Both the position numbers and the translations under genes were made by a program. A DNA stretch of 42,172 bases, from contig CAMUGE010000029.1 in assembly GCA_947088345.1 (NCBI GenBank), positions 1 through 42,172 on the forward strand, in the 5' to 3' direction. Positions 20,434 to 29,986 of the stretch are shown here, piece after piece; the stretch's first letter is position 1, and each line of letters begins with the position of its first letter. Source of the stretch: an uncultured Roseburia sp. Lineage in GTDB: Bacteria; Bacillota; Clostridia; Lachnospirales; Lachnospiraceae. The notes beneath the pieces are model-generated. The model was not told the DNA's origin and searched no databases. It was given only the letters and a program-made list of their open reading frames with translations.

Positions 20434-21465
20434 ATGAGTTTTCAATTTTTAAATGAATTACCCGACCCAAAAAATTTCAAGCGCGAATACCCGCTTTCGG
20501 ATGAATTAAAACAGCTGAAACAAAAACGCGACCAGGCGATACGCGATGTGATTACCGGGGCGGACAACCGTTTTCTTGTCATTATAGGCCCATGCTCGGC
20601 CGACAATGAGGATGCCGTCTGCGATTATATCAGCCGTCTACCCGCCATTCAGGAAGAGGTTGCAGATAAAGTCATTCTGATTCCGCGCATTTACACAAAC
20701 AAACCGCGTACCACAGGCGAGGGCTACAAGGGCATCGCTTCCCAGCCTGATCCGGAAAAAGCCCCCGATATGGTAGAAGGCCTGATTGCTATGCGAAAAA
20801 TGCATATTCGCGCAATCAGAGAAAGCGGTTTAACCTGTGCTGACGAAATGCTTTATCCCGAAAACTGGGGCTACGTGGAAGATCTGCTCTCTTATGTGGC
20901 AATCGGCGCACGTTCGGTCGAAGACCAGCACCACAGACTGACTGCAAGCGGTTTTGATGTCGCCTCCGGCATGAAAAATCCAACAAGCGGCGATTTCTCT
21001 GTCATGCTAAATTCCGTCTATGCCGCACAGCATCCGCACCACTTTGTCTATCGTGGCTATGAAGTTGAGACAACCGGAAATCCTCTGACCCATGTTGTAC
21101 TTCGCGGCGCGGTCAGCAAGCACGGAAACTCCACACAGAATTACCACTATGAAGACCTGATCCGCCTGTGTGAGATGTATCAGAATATGGAACTTAAGAA
21201 CCCTGCCGCCATTATTGATGTCAATCACTCCAATTCCGGAAAAAAATTTAAAGAGCAGATAAGGATTGTCAAAGAAGTCATGCATAATCGCCAGGTATCT
21301 GCAGATATACGAAACATGGTAAAAGGCGTTATGATTGAGAGCTATATTCAAGAAGGCTGCCAGAAAATCGGAGAACATATCTATGGAAAATCCATTACTG
21401 ATCCCTGCCTGGGCTGGGAAGATTCCAAAAATCTGATTTATACAATTGCCGATATGTGCAAATAA
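20434..21465 (+). CDS. aroF: 3-deoxy-7-phosphoheptulonate synthase (DAHP synthase, class I)
   Basis: It condenses phosphoenolpyruvate and erythrose 4-phosphate, the entry step of aromatic amino acid synthesis. The 343-residue protein matches the AroF/G/H type: FLVIIGPCSADNEDA, the PRTTGEGYKG loop, and ADEMLYPENWGYVEDLLSYVAIGARSVEDQ (shown here in part as ARSVEDQHH), then DVNHSNSGKKFKEQ near the end. The start at 20434 follows TTGGAGGAATACG; the frame opens 54 codons earlier over the promoter and is not used. Which of the three isozyme letters fits best cannot be judged by eye. Regulation is likely at the long leader. Confidence 0.95.
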   Translation: MSFQFLNELPDPKNFKREYPLSDELKQLKQKRDQAIRDVITGADNRFLVIIGPCSADNEDAVCDYISRLPAIQEEVADKVILIPRIYTNKPRTTGEGYKGIASQPDPEKAPDMVEGLIAMRKMHIRAIRESGLTCADEMLYPENWGYVEDLLSYVAIGARSVEDQHHRLTASGFDVASGMKNPTSGDFSVMLNSVYAAQHPHHFVYRGYEVETTGNPLTHVVLRGAVSKHGNSTQNYHYEDLIRLCEMYQNMELKNPAAIIDVNHSNSGKKFKEQIRIVKEVMHNRQVSADIRNMVKGVMIESYIQEGCQKIGEHIYGKSITDPCLGWEDSKNLIYTIADMCK

Positions 21466-21491
21466 CCCCAATGCCACACTTTGGCTGCAAT

Positions 21492-21558
21492 TGCGGCGTG
21501 AACCCCAGTATATCTAAGCGCTCTCTGTCATGCGCTTTGCATATACTTTTCACACCGC
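21492..21558. repeat. Diverged member of the 82-bp foldable repeat family
   Basis: This 67-bp segment has outer arms TGCGGCGTGAA and TTCACACCGCA and inner arms AGTATAT and ATATACT. Read on the minus strand, it shares GTGAAAAGTA, then CATG-x-CAGAG-x-GC, with the four repeats in the pilus locus at 28.9-30.7 kb, but it lacks their second inner hairpin. It lies between the convergent aroF and MATE genes and could also stop transcription. Confidence 0.6.
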
Positions 21559-21661
21559 AGCTCTTTGCTTCAAGTGTCAGAAATTCTTCTCACACTGCTG
21601 ACCAGGCGTAGGAATTTTCACGCCTTGTCTGCTGCACTCACGACACAAATCAACAACATAG

Positions 21662-21692
21662 GCAGATCTGTATGTTCTCACAACAGATCTGC
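21662..21692 (+). terminator. Terminator between aroF and the MATE gene
   Basis: GCAGATCTGT and ACAGATCTGC form a perfect 10-bp stem. On the plus strand it is followed by TTTCCTTTTCG. It is about 200 bases after the aroF stop. Confidence 0.6.
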
Positions 21693-21716
21693 TTTCCTTT
21701 TCGTTAATCTGTTTTT

Positions 21717-23045
21717 TTAATAGTGATACTTCTTTCGTTTCGCCACAATAAACACCACCGCAACAACACATGCCGCCGTCTCCGCTACAACGATCGAAAC
21801 CCAGATCCCATCAATCCCCCAGATCAGCGGCAAAAGCAAAACAGCGGCAATCTGAAACACCAGCGTCCGCAAAAATGCAATCAATGCTGAGACAGGCCCG
21901 TTGCTTAATGCTGTAAAAAATGAAGAACCATATATCGCGCCACCGGAAAACAGAAATGAAAACGAAAAAATCTGAAACCCTCTCTGCGTCAGTGCAAACA
22001 GACCGGCATCATAACCGACAAATATCTTTGCAAGCGGCGTTCCCAGTACTTCGGCAAGCAAAAGCATACAGATCGACATAATCATTATTATCACAAAACT
22101 CTTTTTTAAAAGATTCGTTAGTTCGGCATGATTTCCGGCTCCGTAATGGTATCCGACTACCGGAGCGCTGCCGACGGAGTATCCAATAAAAACTGCGATA
22201 AAAATCATACAGACATACATTAAAACGCCGTATGCCGCCACACCGTCTTCTCCCGCATACTTCATCAACTGCATATTGTATAACATACTGACCAGAGACA
22301 TGGAAAGATTCGACATCAGTTCTGACGATCCGTTTGTGAAAGTCTTGACCAAAACAGCCTTTTCAAACTCTGTTTTTCCAAGCTGCAGCAAACTGTCATT
22401 TTTCCGAAAAAAATAAATTAACGGCACAATCCCGCCGACTGCCTGACTGATTCCGGTTGCAAGCGCAGCGCCCTCGATGCCCCAGCGTAAAGCCCCGACA
22501 AATAACGCGTCAAGCAGCATATTTGTCACTCCCGAAGCAATCGTCGTCAAAAGACCAAGCTGCGGTTTTTCCGCCGAAATAAAAAAACTTTGAAAAGACA
22601 TCTGCAACACAAATGCAGGCAGTGAAACCGCTATAAATCTGCCATAAATCACGCAGTTTTCTAAAAGTTCTCCCTCTGCTCCAAGAGCGGACGCCACGAT
22701 ACGCATTACTGCAAACGCAACGACGCCAATCACAACACCGCAGATTAACGCCGAATAAACCAACAGAGAAAAAATTCGATTCGCTTTTCTTCGGTCGCCC
22801 TCTCCAAGCGTTTTTGAGATCAGCGCGCTTCCTCCCGCTCCGAACACAAATCCAACCGTACCGAGTATCATTAAAAACGGCATAATAAAATTAACTGCAG
22901 CAAATGAATTTTTTCCGACAAAATTTGACACAAAAAGTCCGTCCACGACACCATAAATAGATGTAAAAATCATCATAACAATAGATGGCAGTGTAAATCG
23001 CAGCAATTTTCCGTAACTAAAATGATCCGATAACTGAATCCGCAT
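21717..23045 (-). CDS. MATE family efflux transporter
   Basis: This 442-residue protein has twelve membrane segments in two similar halves, opening with TLPSIVMMIFTSIYGVVDGLFVSNFVGKN-type sequence (given here in part) and containing GFVFGAGGSALISKTLGEGD, a classic MATE helix 2-3 pattern. Such pumps export drugs or metabolites in exchange for Na+ or H+. Its start overlaps the stop of the Nudix gene (TAATG), with GGGAGGTG just upstream, so it is translationally coupled. The substrate is unknown. The pairing with a housekeeping Nudix enzyme gives no clear functional hint. Confidence 0.92.
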   Translation of the reverse strand: MRIQLSDHFSYGKLLRFTLPSIVMMIFTSIYGVVDGLFVSNFVGKNSFAAVNFIMPFLMILGTVGFVFGAGGSALISKTLGEGDRRKANRIFSLLVYSALICGVVIGVVAFAVMRIVASALGAEGELLENCVIYGRFIAVSLPAFVLQMSFQSFFISAEKPQLGLLTTIASGVTNMLLDALFVGALRWGIEGAALATGISQAVGGIVPLIYFFRKNDSLLQLGKTEFEKAVLVKTFTNGSSELMSNLSMSLVSMLYNMQLMKYAGEDGVAAYGVLMYVCMIFIAVFIGYSVGSAPVVGYHYGAGNHAELTNLLKKSFVIIMIMSICMLLLAEVLGTPLAKIFVGYDAGLFALTQRGFQIFSFSFLFSGGAIYGSSFFTALSNGPVSALIAFLRTLVFQIAAVLLLPLIWGIDGIWVSIVVAETAACVVAVVFIVAKRKKYHY

Positions 23046-23596
23046 TACACACCTCCCGTATTCAATAAGTTTTTATAAGCGAGCAGCGCAGAAACAGTTT
23101 TCGCATCCTGTAACTTTCCCTGATAAATCATGTCGCAAAGTTCCTCTATCTCATAAGCTTTCACATCTATCTCTTCCGCTTCGTCCAAATGCTGCCGGCC
23201 TTTTTTTAAATCGCGCGCCAGATAAACATCAATAAATTCATCACAAAACGCAACTGTCGTTCTAAGTGAAATCAAAAATGTCAGATTGTCACTCCGAAAT
23301 CCCGTCTCTTCTTCCAGCTCACGCGCTGCGCATATTTTTGTATCCTCTGTCGTGCTGTCCCTGGAGCCTGCCGGAATCTCCAATGTCATACGCTCTAACG
23401 CATTCCGGTACTGCCTGACCATCAAAATTTTTCCGTCCTCCAGCACTGGCACAACCGCAGCAGCGCCTTTCCTGTGCGAGACAAAATCCCAGATTTCCTG
23501 CCTTCCATCCGGCAGTTCCATGGTATCCTGATAAATATCAAGAATTATCCCCTTTTTGATTAACTCTCTTTTTACTCTTGTTATATGCTGTCCCAT
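23045..23596 (-). CDS. Nudix hydrolase, ADP-ribose pyrophosphatase type
   Basis: This 183-residue enzyme contains a complete Nudix box, beginning AGSRDSTTEDTKICAAREL and ending EEETGF, which coordinates Mg2+. The opening about WDFVSHRKGAAAVVPVLEDG and the segment RQYRNALERMTLEIPAG match ADP-ribose pyrophosphatases, which hydrolyse ADP-ribose to AMP and ribose 5-phosphate. The start at 23596 follows AGAGG. The gene is first in a two-gene unit with the MATE transporter. The exact nucleotide substrate is not certain. Confidence 0.9.
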   Translation of the reverse strand: MGQHITRVKRELIKKGIILDIYQDTMELPDGRQEIWDFVSHRKGAAAVVPVLEDGKILMVRQYRNALERMTLEIPAGSRDSTTEDTKICAARELEEETGFRSDNLTFLISLRTTVAFCDEFIDVYLARDLKKGRQHLDEAEEIDVKAYEIEELCDMIYQGKLQDAKTVSALLAYKNLLNTGGV

Positions 23597-23756
23597 TTTT
23601 TTCCTCTCTTCCTGATTCCTGTTTTCACCGCCTGTGGTCGGCTGTTTCGACTACATAATGTCTCGCGCTGCACTGCGCTCCTTTTTGGAACATTCTTTAT
23701 TTCAAGAAAGGCATAAACTTTAACACTTCACCGCACTATGGTCTTTCCTACAATAT

Positions 23757-23820
23757 AAAAAAGACCTGCCGCATCAGGCAAAAACCATATGTTCCGTCTA
23801 TGGTTTGTCCTGAATGCGAC
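23757..23820 (-). terminator. Terminator of rny
   Basis: A long imperfect stem-loop with the inner perfect stem ACCATA/TATGGT lies just after the rny stop. On the minus strand the final arm runs into GGTCTTTTTTATA. Confidence 0.75.
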
Positions 23821-23851
23821 AAGCTCTCTCGTGCTAAATAACGCGTTGTAC

Positions 23852-25396
23852 CTATTTTGCATAATCCGTAACTCTTGACTCACGAATTACATTTACCTTA
23901 ATCTGTCCCGGATACTCCAGCTCTGACTCAATCTGTTTTGAAATATCGCGGGCAAGTAATACCATATCAGCATCGCTCACCTGCTCCGGGATAACCATAA
24001 CTCGAATCTCTCTACCTGCCTGAATAGCAAAAGATTTCTCAACCCCTTTAAATCCGTTTGTAATATCTTCTAACTGTTTTAACCTGTTGGAATATGTTTC
24101 AAGTGTCTCTCTTCTTGCACCTGGCCTTGCAGCACTAATCGTATCAGCTGCCTGTACAATACATGCAATCAGGGATTCCGGCTCCACATCGCCGTGATGC
24201 GCTTCAACCGCATTGATTACAAGCGGCGATTCTTTGTATTTCTTACATAAATCCACACCAATCTGTATGTGTGATCCTTCCATATCATGATCTACCGATT
24301 TACCGATATCATGTAATAAGCCGGCGCGTTTCGCAGTCCTGACATCAACGCCAATTTCGGCTGCAAGTAATCCGGATAGCTGCGCCACCTCAATCGAATG
24401 TTTTAATGCATTCTGACCATAACTGGTTCGGAACTTCATTCTGCCGAGCAGCCGGACAAGTTCCGGATGGATTCCATGAACTCCGATTTCAAGTGTAGCC
24501 GTCTCACCCTCTTCACGGATCATCGCTTCCACTTCTTTCTGAGCTTTTTCCACCATCTCCTCAATCCTGGCCGGATGAATACGTCCGTCAACGATAAGCT
24601 TCTCAAGTGCAATACGCGCAACTTCCCGTCGGATCGGATCAAATCCGGACAGGATTACTGCCTCCGGTGTATCATCTATAATCAGGTCCACGCCTGTCAT
24701 TGTCTCCAATGTACGTATATTGCGCCCTTCCCTTCCGATAATACGCCCTTTCATCTCATCATTTGGAAGCTGTACCACAGAAATTGTCGTTTCTGCGACA
24801 TGATCTGCTGCACATTTCTGAATTGCTGTTACCACATATTCCTTTGCTTTCTTTTCGGCTTCTTCTTTCGCCCTGTTCTCCAGTTCCTTGATCATCTTTG
24901 CAGTGTCAAGTTTTACATCTTCCTCAACGGTTTTTAAGAGATATTCCTTTGCCTGTTCAGAGGTTAGTCCTGAAATTCGTTCCAGTTCCTGCACACGCTC
25001 TTCATTGAGCCGTGCAACCTGGGCTCTCTGTCTGTTAATCTCTTCCTCTTTTGCTGCAAAACCAGCCTCGCGCTTCTCGATTGTCTCCAACTTCTTGTCC
25101 AGATTTTCTTCTTTCTGCACAATACGTCTTTCGCTTCTCTGAAGTTCCGCTCTCCGCTCTTTCACTTCCTTGTCCAAATCATTCTTAACACGAATGGATT
25201 CTTCCTTTGCTTCGAGAGTCGCTTCGCGCTTCTTGGTTTCTGCTGCCTTTACCGCCTCGTCAATGATCTCACGCGCTTTATCTTCCGCATTTCCGATCTT
25301 TGCCTCCGTCACTTTTTTATGATAGGCAGTTGTAACAAAGTACACGACAACGGCAGTAACAACAAGAGTAACAAGAACAGCAATTACTACATCCAC
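23852..25396 (-). CDS. rny: Ribonuclease Y
   Basis: RNase Y is the membrane-anchored endonuclease that starts mRNA decay in Firmicutes. The 514 residues show an N-terminal membrane helix (about 3-25), a long Glu/Lys/Arg-rich coiled coil (about 26-195), a KH RNA-binding domain containing [15 protein letters not shown], and an HD domain with the metal-binding [11 protein letters not shown]. The start is a GTG at 25396, following GGAGGTGCTCCT. It has its own promoter and terminator and diverges from guaB. The length is usual for the family. Confidence 0.97.
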   Translation of the reverse strand: MDVVIAVLVTLVVTAVVVYFVTTAYHKKVTEAKIGNAEDKAREIIDEAVKAAETKKREATLEAKEESIRVKNDLDKEVKERRAELQRSERRIVQKEENLDKKLETIEKREAGFAAKEEEINRQRAQVARLNEERVQELERISGLTSEQAKEYLLKTVEEDVKLDTAKMIKELENRAKEEAEKKAKEYVVTAIQKCAADHVAETTISVVQLPNDEMKGRIIGREGRNIRTLETMTGVDLIIDDTPEAVILSGFDPIRREVARIALEKLIVDGRIHPARIEEMVEKAQKEVEAMIREEGETATLEIGVHGIHPELVRLLGRMKFRTSYGQNALKHSIEVAQLSGLLAAEIGVDVRTAKRAGLLHDIGKSVDHDMEGSHIQIGVDLCKKYKESPLVINAVEAHHGDVEPESLIACIVQAADTISAARPGARRETLETYSNRLKQLEDITNGFKGVEKSFAIQAGREIRVMVIPEQVSDADMVLLARDISKQIESELEYPGQIKVNVIRESRVTDYAK

Positions 25397-25478
25397 AGGA
25401 GCACCTCCTTTATGAAATTTTCATTGTACATATAACACATAAATGTAATCTGTTATCTGTCATAATAACAACATATAA

Positions 25479-25507
25479 ATTTTATTCTATTTTCAGAAAG
25501 ATGTCAA
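25479..25507 (-). promoter_or_regulatory. Sigma-A promoter of rny
   Basis: On the minus strand a perfect TTGACA (25502-25507), a 17-bp spacer and TAAAAT (25479-25484) precede rny by about 80 bases. Confidence 0.8.
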
Positions 25508-25613
25508 GTTTTTTAATGCCCGGGACGCTATTTTATTTCCAAACACAGAATTACATTCTTATTTTGTGCATGAAAATCTTCTGAAAAAGACAAGAAACAT
25601 CAATATCATAACG

Positions 25614-25642
25614 TTGACACTATAATTATTTTTTGCTATGAT
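25614..25642 (+). promoter_or_regulatory. Sigma-A promoter of guaB
   Basis: A perfect TTGACA (25614-25619), a 17-bp spacer and TATGAT (25637-25642) lie 59 bases before the guaB start. The leader is short, so no large riboswitch fits. Confidence 0.85.
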
Positions 25643-25701
25643 ACAAAGAATAATATCTTTTCGACCCTATACATTTAATAAGAAGAAAGTGAGGAAAACA
25701 A

Positions 25702-27156
25702 ATGGCTACAATAATCGGTGACGGCATTACTTTTGATGATGTGCTCTTAGTACCGCTCTATTCGGAGGTGACTCCAAACATGATTCAGCTGAATACACAG
25801 CTGACAAAGGCAATCTCTCTTAATATCCCTATGATGAGCGCAGCAATGGATACTGTTACGGAACACAGGATGGCAATCGCTATGGCAAGACAGGGCGGCA
25901 TCGGCATTATCCATAAAAATATGTCTATCCAGGCTCAGGCAGACGAAGTAGACAAAGTAAAACGTTCCGAAAACGGTGTAATTACCGATCCGTTTTTCCT
26001 TTCTCCGGATCATACTTTACAGGACGCAGAAGATCTGATGCGAAAGTTTCGTATTTCCGGCGTTCCAATCTGTGAAAACGACAAACTTGTCGGCATTATC
26101 ACAAACCGCGACTTAAAATTCGAGACAGATTTCACCAAAAAAATCAGTGAGAGTATGACCTCCAAAAACCTGATCACTGCCCCTGAAGGAATCACCCTTG
26201 ACGATGCAAAACAAATTCTGGCCAAAGCTCGCAAAGAAAAACTTCCGATTGTAGATAAAGATTTCCATTTAAAAGGATTAATCACGATAAAAGATATTGA
26301 AAAACAGATCAAATACCCTCTCTCGGCAAAAGACTCCCTGGGCCGGCTGTTATGCGGCGCCGGTGTCGGCATAACCGGAAATATGATGGAGCGAATCGAG
26401 GCGCTTGTAAAAGCGCATGTCGATGTAATCGTTGTGGATTCCGCACACGGCCATTCCAAGAACATTATCGAAGCCGTTAAACAAATTAAAACGGTTTATC
26501 CCGACCTGCAGGTTATTGCCGGCAATGTAGCGACAGGCGAAGCCACACGCGATCTGATCAACGCCGGTGCGGATGCCGTCAAAGTCGGTATCGGACCCGG
26601 ATCGATCTGCACTACACGTATTGTCGCAGGTATAGGAGTGCCGCAGATCACCGCGCTAATGGATTGCTACAACGCCGCAAAAGATTCCGACACCCCTATT
26701 ATCGCCGACGGTGGAATCAAATATTCCGGCGATATGACCAAAGCATTGGCTGCCGGAGCAAACGTCTGCATGATGGGCAGCATCTTCGCCGGCTGCGATG
26801 AAGCCCCGGGAACATTCGAGTTATACCAGGGCAGAAAATACAAAGTGTACCGTGGCATGGGTTCTCTTGCCGCCATGGAAAACGGAAGTAAAGACCGCTA
26901 TTTCCAGGAGGGCGCTAAGAAACTTGTTCCGGAAGGCGTAGAAGGCCGTGTTGCCTACAAAGGGACTGTTGAAGATACCGTATTCCAGCTTGTCGGAGGT
27001 ATACGCTCCGGTATGGGCTACTGTGGCTGCCCCACAATCGAGGATTTAAAAACCAAGAGCAAGTTCGTTAAAATCTCTGCTGCCGCGCTTCGCGAAAGCC
27101 ATCCGCATGATATCCATATCACAAAGGAAGCGCCAAATTACAGCATAGACGAATAA
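25702..27156 (+). CDS. guaB: IMP dehydrogenase
   Basis: It oxidises IMP to XMP, the committed step of GMP synthesis, with NAD+. The 484-residue protein opens with [15 protein letters not shown], has two CBS domains inserted at about residues 93-205, and carries the catalytic loop [15 protein letters not shown] with the nucleophilic Cys. The mobile flap region around [11 protein letters not shown] and the later [10 protein letters not shown] are also intact. The start follows GTGAGGAAAACA. It is the first gene before the CNNM/CorC gene, 28 bases downstream, so the two may be co-transcribed. Purine synthesis genes purCFB lie about 10 kb away. Confidence 0.97.
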   Translation: MATIIGDGITFDDVLLVPLYSEVTPNMIQLNTQLTKAISLNIPMMSAAMDTVTEHRMAIAMARQGGIGIIHKNMSIQAQADEVDKVKRSENGVITDPFFLSPDHTLQDAEDLMRKFRISGVPICENDKLVGIITNRDLKFETDFTKKISESMTSKNLITAPEGITLDDAKQILAKARKEKLPIVDKDFHLKGLITIKDIEKQIKYPLSAKDSLGRLLCGAGVGITGNMMERIEALVKAHVDVIVVDSAHGHSKNIIEAVKQIKTVYPDLQVIAGNVATGEATRDLINAGADAVKVGIGPGSICTTRIVAGIGVPQITALMDCYNAAKDSDTPIIADGGIKYSGDMTKALAAGANVCMMGSIFAGCDEAPGTFELYQGRKYKVYRGMGSLAAMENGSKDRYFQEGAKKLVPEGVEGRVAYKGTVEDTVFQLVGGIRSGMGYCGCPTIEDLKTKSKFVKISAAALRESHPHDIHITKEAPNYSIDE

Positions 27157-27184
27157 TCAAAATTTATATTGAGGTGAACATATT

Positions 27185-28462
27185 TTGGACCCTGTGGCCA
27201 TATTTCAAATTATTTTATTATTTATTTTACTGTTATTGTCTGCGTTCTTTTCTTCCGCAGAGACTGCCCTGACTACTTCCAACAAAATCAGGCTTCGCTC
27301 CATGGCGGAGGAAGGAGATAAACAGGCACAGCGGGTACTGCGTATCACAGAAAATTCCGGTAAGATGTTAAGCGCTATCTTAATCGGAAATAACCTTGTC
27401 AATATTTCCGCATCGTCAATTGCAACTTCTCTCGCAATCAAACTCTGGGGAAGTGTGGGAGCCGGCGTCGCTACCGGTATTTTGACGATTCTGGTATTGA
27501 TTTTCGGTGAAATTTCCCCGAAAACAATGGCCACAATCTATGCGGACAAAATTGCACTGCGGTATGCCGGAATGATTGAGTTTCTGATGAAGATGCTCAC
27601 CCCGTTTATCTTTATTATTAATAAACTGTCTATGGCATTTTTATTTCTGATGCGTGTAGACCCCAACGCCGGCAACCAGTCAATGACGGAAGAAGAGTTA
27701 CGCACTATTGTAGACGTAAGCAAAGAATCAGGAGTTATCGAATCGGAAGAACACGAAATGATTAATAACCTGTTTGATTTTTCCGACGCACAGGCAAAAG
27801 AAGTTATGATTCCCCGCATAGATATGACATTTGCCAATGTCAACAGTTCTTATGAGGAACTGATCTCCATCTTCAAAGAAGATAAATTTACACGACTCCC
27901 TGTTTTCGAGGAAACAACCGATAACATTATCGGTATACTTAATATGAAAGATCTGCTGCTTGCAGAAAATAAAGAAAATTTTTCCGTACGCACAATTATG
28001 CGTGAGCCGTATTTTACCTACGAGCACAAAAATACAGCTGAATTATTTATTGAAATGCGCAAATCCTCCATCTCCATTGCGATTGTCCTCGACGAATACG
28101 GCGCGACTGCAGGACTGATTACATTAGAGGATTTGTTAGAGGAAATTGTCGGCGAGATACGTGACGAATATGATACCGACGAGGAAGATTCCATCCAGCA
28201 TCTAAGCGCAAATGAATTTCTGGTGCAGGGTTCCGCCAATCTGGAAGATTTATGTCAGGAATTAGATCTTCCGTTTGTATCAGAAGACTATGATACCATT
28301 GGCGGATATTTAATCGGTCTTTTTGATCATGTGCCGGAACAACAGGAAAGTATGATTACAGATGATCATATCCTGTTGCGCGTAGAGCAAATGGACAAAA
28401 ACCGAATTGAAAAAATTTATATCAAAAAACCGGATGAACCGCAGGAAGATTTCGAATCTTAA
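27185..28462 (+). CDS. CNNM/CorC-type membrane protein with CBS domains
   Basis: This 425-residue protein belongs to the CNNM/HlyC/CorC family, tied to Mg2+ or Co2+ export. Domains in order: an N-terminal DUF21 membrane domain (about 1-190) with SAFFSSAETALTTSNKIRL, two CBS domains (about 205-325) with VMIPRIDMTFAN and VLDEYGATAGLITLEDLLE, and a C-terminal CorC_HlyC domain. The start is a TTG at 27185, with GAGGTG eight bases upstream. Its stop overlaps the stop of the convergent gene at 28459 by four bases. Ion specificity is not settled by sequence. Confidence 0.92.
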   Translation: MDPVAIFQIILLFILLLLSAFFSSAETALTTSNKIRLRSMAEEGDKQAQRVLRITENSGKMLSAILIGNNLVNISASSIATSLAIKLWGSVGAGVATGILTILVLIFGEISPKTMATIYADKIALRYAGMIEFLMKMLTPFIFIINKLSMAFLFLMRVDPNAGNQSMTEEELRTIVDVSKESGVIESEEHEMINNLFDFSDAQAKEVMIPRIDMTFANVNSSYEELISIFKEDKFTRLPVFEETTDNIIGILNMKDLLLAENKENFSVRTIMREPYFTYEHKNTAELFIEMRKSSISIAIVLDEYGATAGLITLEDLLEEIVGEIRDEYDTDEEDSIQHLSANEFLVQGSANLEDLCQELDLPFVSEDYDTIGGYLIGLFDHVPEQQESMITDDHILLRVEQMDKNRIEKIYIKKPDEPQEDFES

Positions 28463-28848
28463 TTTTCATTTGTAAACGGTTTATCCCAGATTACAGTCCG
28501 GCTGCTTTCCGTACTCCCCCGTTTTCCGTTTGGATAAACAAACTGTTCCACAACTCGTACAGAAAGCAGCCCCTTTTTTGCATCCAATGCTCCGACTTCC
28601 ACAACAAGATCCGACACGGTATCATTTGCCATTACAATCTGCCCGATAAAGTCGGCAAGCATCTCCTCATTTCCATAGGGAATACTACCATCCTCCCGAA
28701 TCAATCCGTCTACTGTCTGTTCCGCCGCCGAAGACAGATTGCTTTTAACTTCAACCGAACGGTTCATTCTTCCCGAAACTGCAAATATCATACCCATCGT
28801 CAGCACCCCCAAAGTAACGCTTACCATAATCATTACAATATTTTTCAC
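28459..28848 (-). CDS. Small anchored protein of the Tad-like locus
   Basis: A GTG start at 28848 is chosen because GGAGG stands just before it; an ATG four codons upstream would contain that site. The 129-residue product has an N-terminal hydrophobic helix (about 3-24, KNIVMIMVSVTLGVL) and then a soluble domain with beta-strand-like segments. This is the plan of TadE-like minor pilins or pseudopilins. I cannot assign a named family. It is the last gene of the pilus locus, and the 82-bp repeat copy A lies 88 bases upstream of its start. Its stop overlaps that of the convergent CNNM gene. Confidence 0.7.
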   Translation of the reverse strand: MKNIVMIMVSVTLGVLTMGMIFAVSGRMNRSVEVKSNLSSAAEQTVDGLIREDGSIPYGNEEMLADFIGQIVMANDTVSDLVVEVGALDAKKGLLSVRVVEQFVYPNGKRGSTESSRTVIWDKPFTNEN

Positions 28849-28901
28849 ACTAACCTCCATCTCGCGGCTCTGCCGCGACTCAAATCTGCGCGGAGAATCC
28901 A

Positions 28902-28917
28902 ACGCCATACATGGCGT
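28902..28917. repeat. Short GC palindrome before the last pilus gene
   Basis: ACGCCA and TGGCGT form a tight hairpin between repeat copy A and the 28848 start. A second palindrome, TCGCGGC/GCCGCGA (28862-28878), stands directly before the ribosome site of that gene. Confidence 0.5.
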
Positions 28918-28935
28918 GTTTTTGGGGATTCTCTG

Positions 28936-29017
28936 GCGTGAAACTTAGTACTTGTTGGCGCGCGAACCTGTTTCGCGTTTTGCTCTCTGGCATGAGCCTT
29001 TCAAGTACTTTTCACGC
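28936..29017 (-). repeat. 82-bp foldable intergenic repeat, copy A
   Basis: On the sense (minus) strand GCGTGAAA-AGTACTTG pairs with CAAGTACT-AAG-TTTCACGC, a 16-bp stem with a three-base bulge. Inside lie a CGCGAA/TTCGCG hairpin and a small GCC/GGC hairpin, giving a branched fold. Copy A differs from copies B-D by one base in the small hairpin. It is preceded on the minus strand by an ATTCCGC palindrome (29029-29045) and GGAGGTTA, which would start a four-codon frame (GTG AAA AGT ACT TGA) within the repeat. Confidence 0.85.
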
Positions 29018-29059
29018 TAACCTCCATAATTCCGCTCCGCGGAATCTCTTATCCGTATG

Positions 29060-29084
29060 AAAAACGCCTGTTTTTAGCGTTTTT
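29060..29084 (-). terminator. Terminator-like hairpin between pilus genes
   Basis: AAAAACGC and GCGTTTTT form an inverted repeat whose right arm ends in a run of U on either strand. It lies just after the 29127 gene and could reduce, without abolishing, read-through to the last gene. Confidence 0.5.
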
Positions 29085-29126
29085 CGGCGTGAAACCTAAA
29101 ATTTCTGTTTCACATAAATTGACTTG

Positions 29127-29615
29127 TCAGTCACTGCCTACCGGTATGGAAAATTCGCATACATTTTTTCTGTTATTCTCATCAGCCGCAGATACCCTGA
29201 CACAGTAAATACCGTCCGTCACAAACTCAAACAAGGTCAAACTGTCTCCCGCGCCATCCGAAGATAACTGCAGTCCATCCGGATTAAAACACGCAATAAT
29301 ACGAATCGGCAGTACATTGCCATTATAATCATATGCATGAATATAATCCGCCAGATCACATGTTCCGACCGTCAATACCTGTTCGTCATCATAAACAATC
29401 TGAGGCTTTCTATATTCTCCCTCCGCCGCATAATTTTTAAAATCCATATATTCATCATAAACAATATTTCCGGTGTCGGTCCTCGCTCCTGCCACATAAA
29501 AGATTCCTGTATTGCCGCTATGGTCCGCGACACCATAAAACAAAAATGTCAAAAGCGTTACTACGACAGCTGCCTCAAGCAGCGCTTTTCCATATGTATC
29601 GAAAATCAGTTTCAT
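29127..29615 (-). CDS. Anchored Tad-locus protein with YG motif
   Basis: The start at 29615 follows GGAGGGGG; six earlier codons are not used. The 162-residue product begins MKLIFDTYGKALLEAAVVVT, a hydrophobic helix that carries the same Y-G-x-A-[LI]-L pattern as the tiny proteins at 30374 and 33933. The remainder is a soluble domain with two cysteines in the middle (VGTCDLADYIH, IIACFNPDG) and a third near the end (KNVCEFSIP). It is probably a larger pilin-like or pseudopilin subunit of the same system. I recognise no named family. Confidence 0.7.
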   Translation of the reverse strand: MKLIFDTYGKALLEAAVVVTLLTFLFYGVADHSGNTGIFYVAGARTDTGNIVYDEYMDFKNYAAEGEYRKPQIVYDDEQVLTVGTCDLADYIHAYDYNGNVLPIRIIACFNPDGLQLSSDGAGDSLTLFEFVTDGIYCVRVSAADENNRKNVCEFSIPVGSD

Positions 29616-29834
29616 TCTATCCCCCTCCTCCACACGCCGCAGTCTCGCTGCTGCTTAAATCCGCTAAATAATCCAACACTGCGCACAGCATATTTTCAGG
29701 GGATTCTCTGGTGCGGATCCTATTCACACCAGAAATTTCGTACGCCTATGCGCGTAATCTGTTCCGCGATAACGCTCCAGCTGTGATCCCCCGGAACCCC
29801 CTTGATTTCGCTCCGTGGAATCTCTTAGCCGTAT
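29616..29834. other. Intergenic region with degenerate repeat pieces
   Basis: It contains the palindrome GATTTCGC/GTGGAATC (29804-29822), a decayed stretch resembling the spacer DNA near 28.9 kb, and no gene on either strand that I can support. Confidence 0.4.
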
Positions 29835-29879
29835 AAAAAACGCCATGTGACGTTTACGTAACATTTTTTTGGCGTTTTT
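29835..29879 (-). terminator. Terminator-like hairpin between pilus genes
   Basis: AAAACGCC and GGCGTTTTT enclose an inner ATGTGACGT/ACGTAACAT palindrome. The right arm ends in U5 on the plus strand, and the left arm gives a U run on the minus strand. It abuts repeat copy B. Confidence 0.5.
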
Positions 29880-29881
29880 CG

Positions 29882-29963
29882 GCGTGAAACTTAGTACTTG
29901 TTGGCGCGCGAACCTGTTTCGCGTTTTGCCCTCTGGCATGAGCCTTTCAAGTACTTTTCACGC
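29882..29963 (-). repeat. 82-bp foldable intergenic repeat, copy B
   Basis: This copy has the perfect outer arms GCGTGAAA/TTTCACGC and AGTACTTG/CAAGTACT and both inner hairpins. It starts 23 bases after the stop of the 49-residue gene. Confidence 0.85.
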
Positions 29964-29986
29964 TACTTCTCTTTACACTGTGGTCT

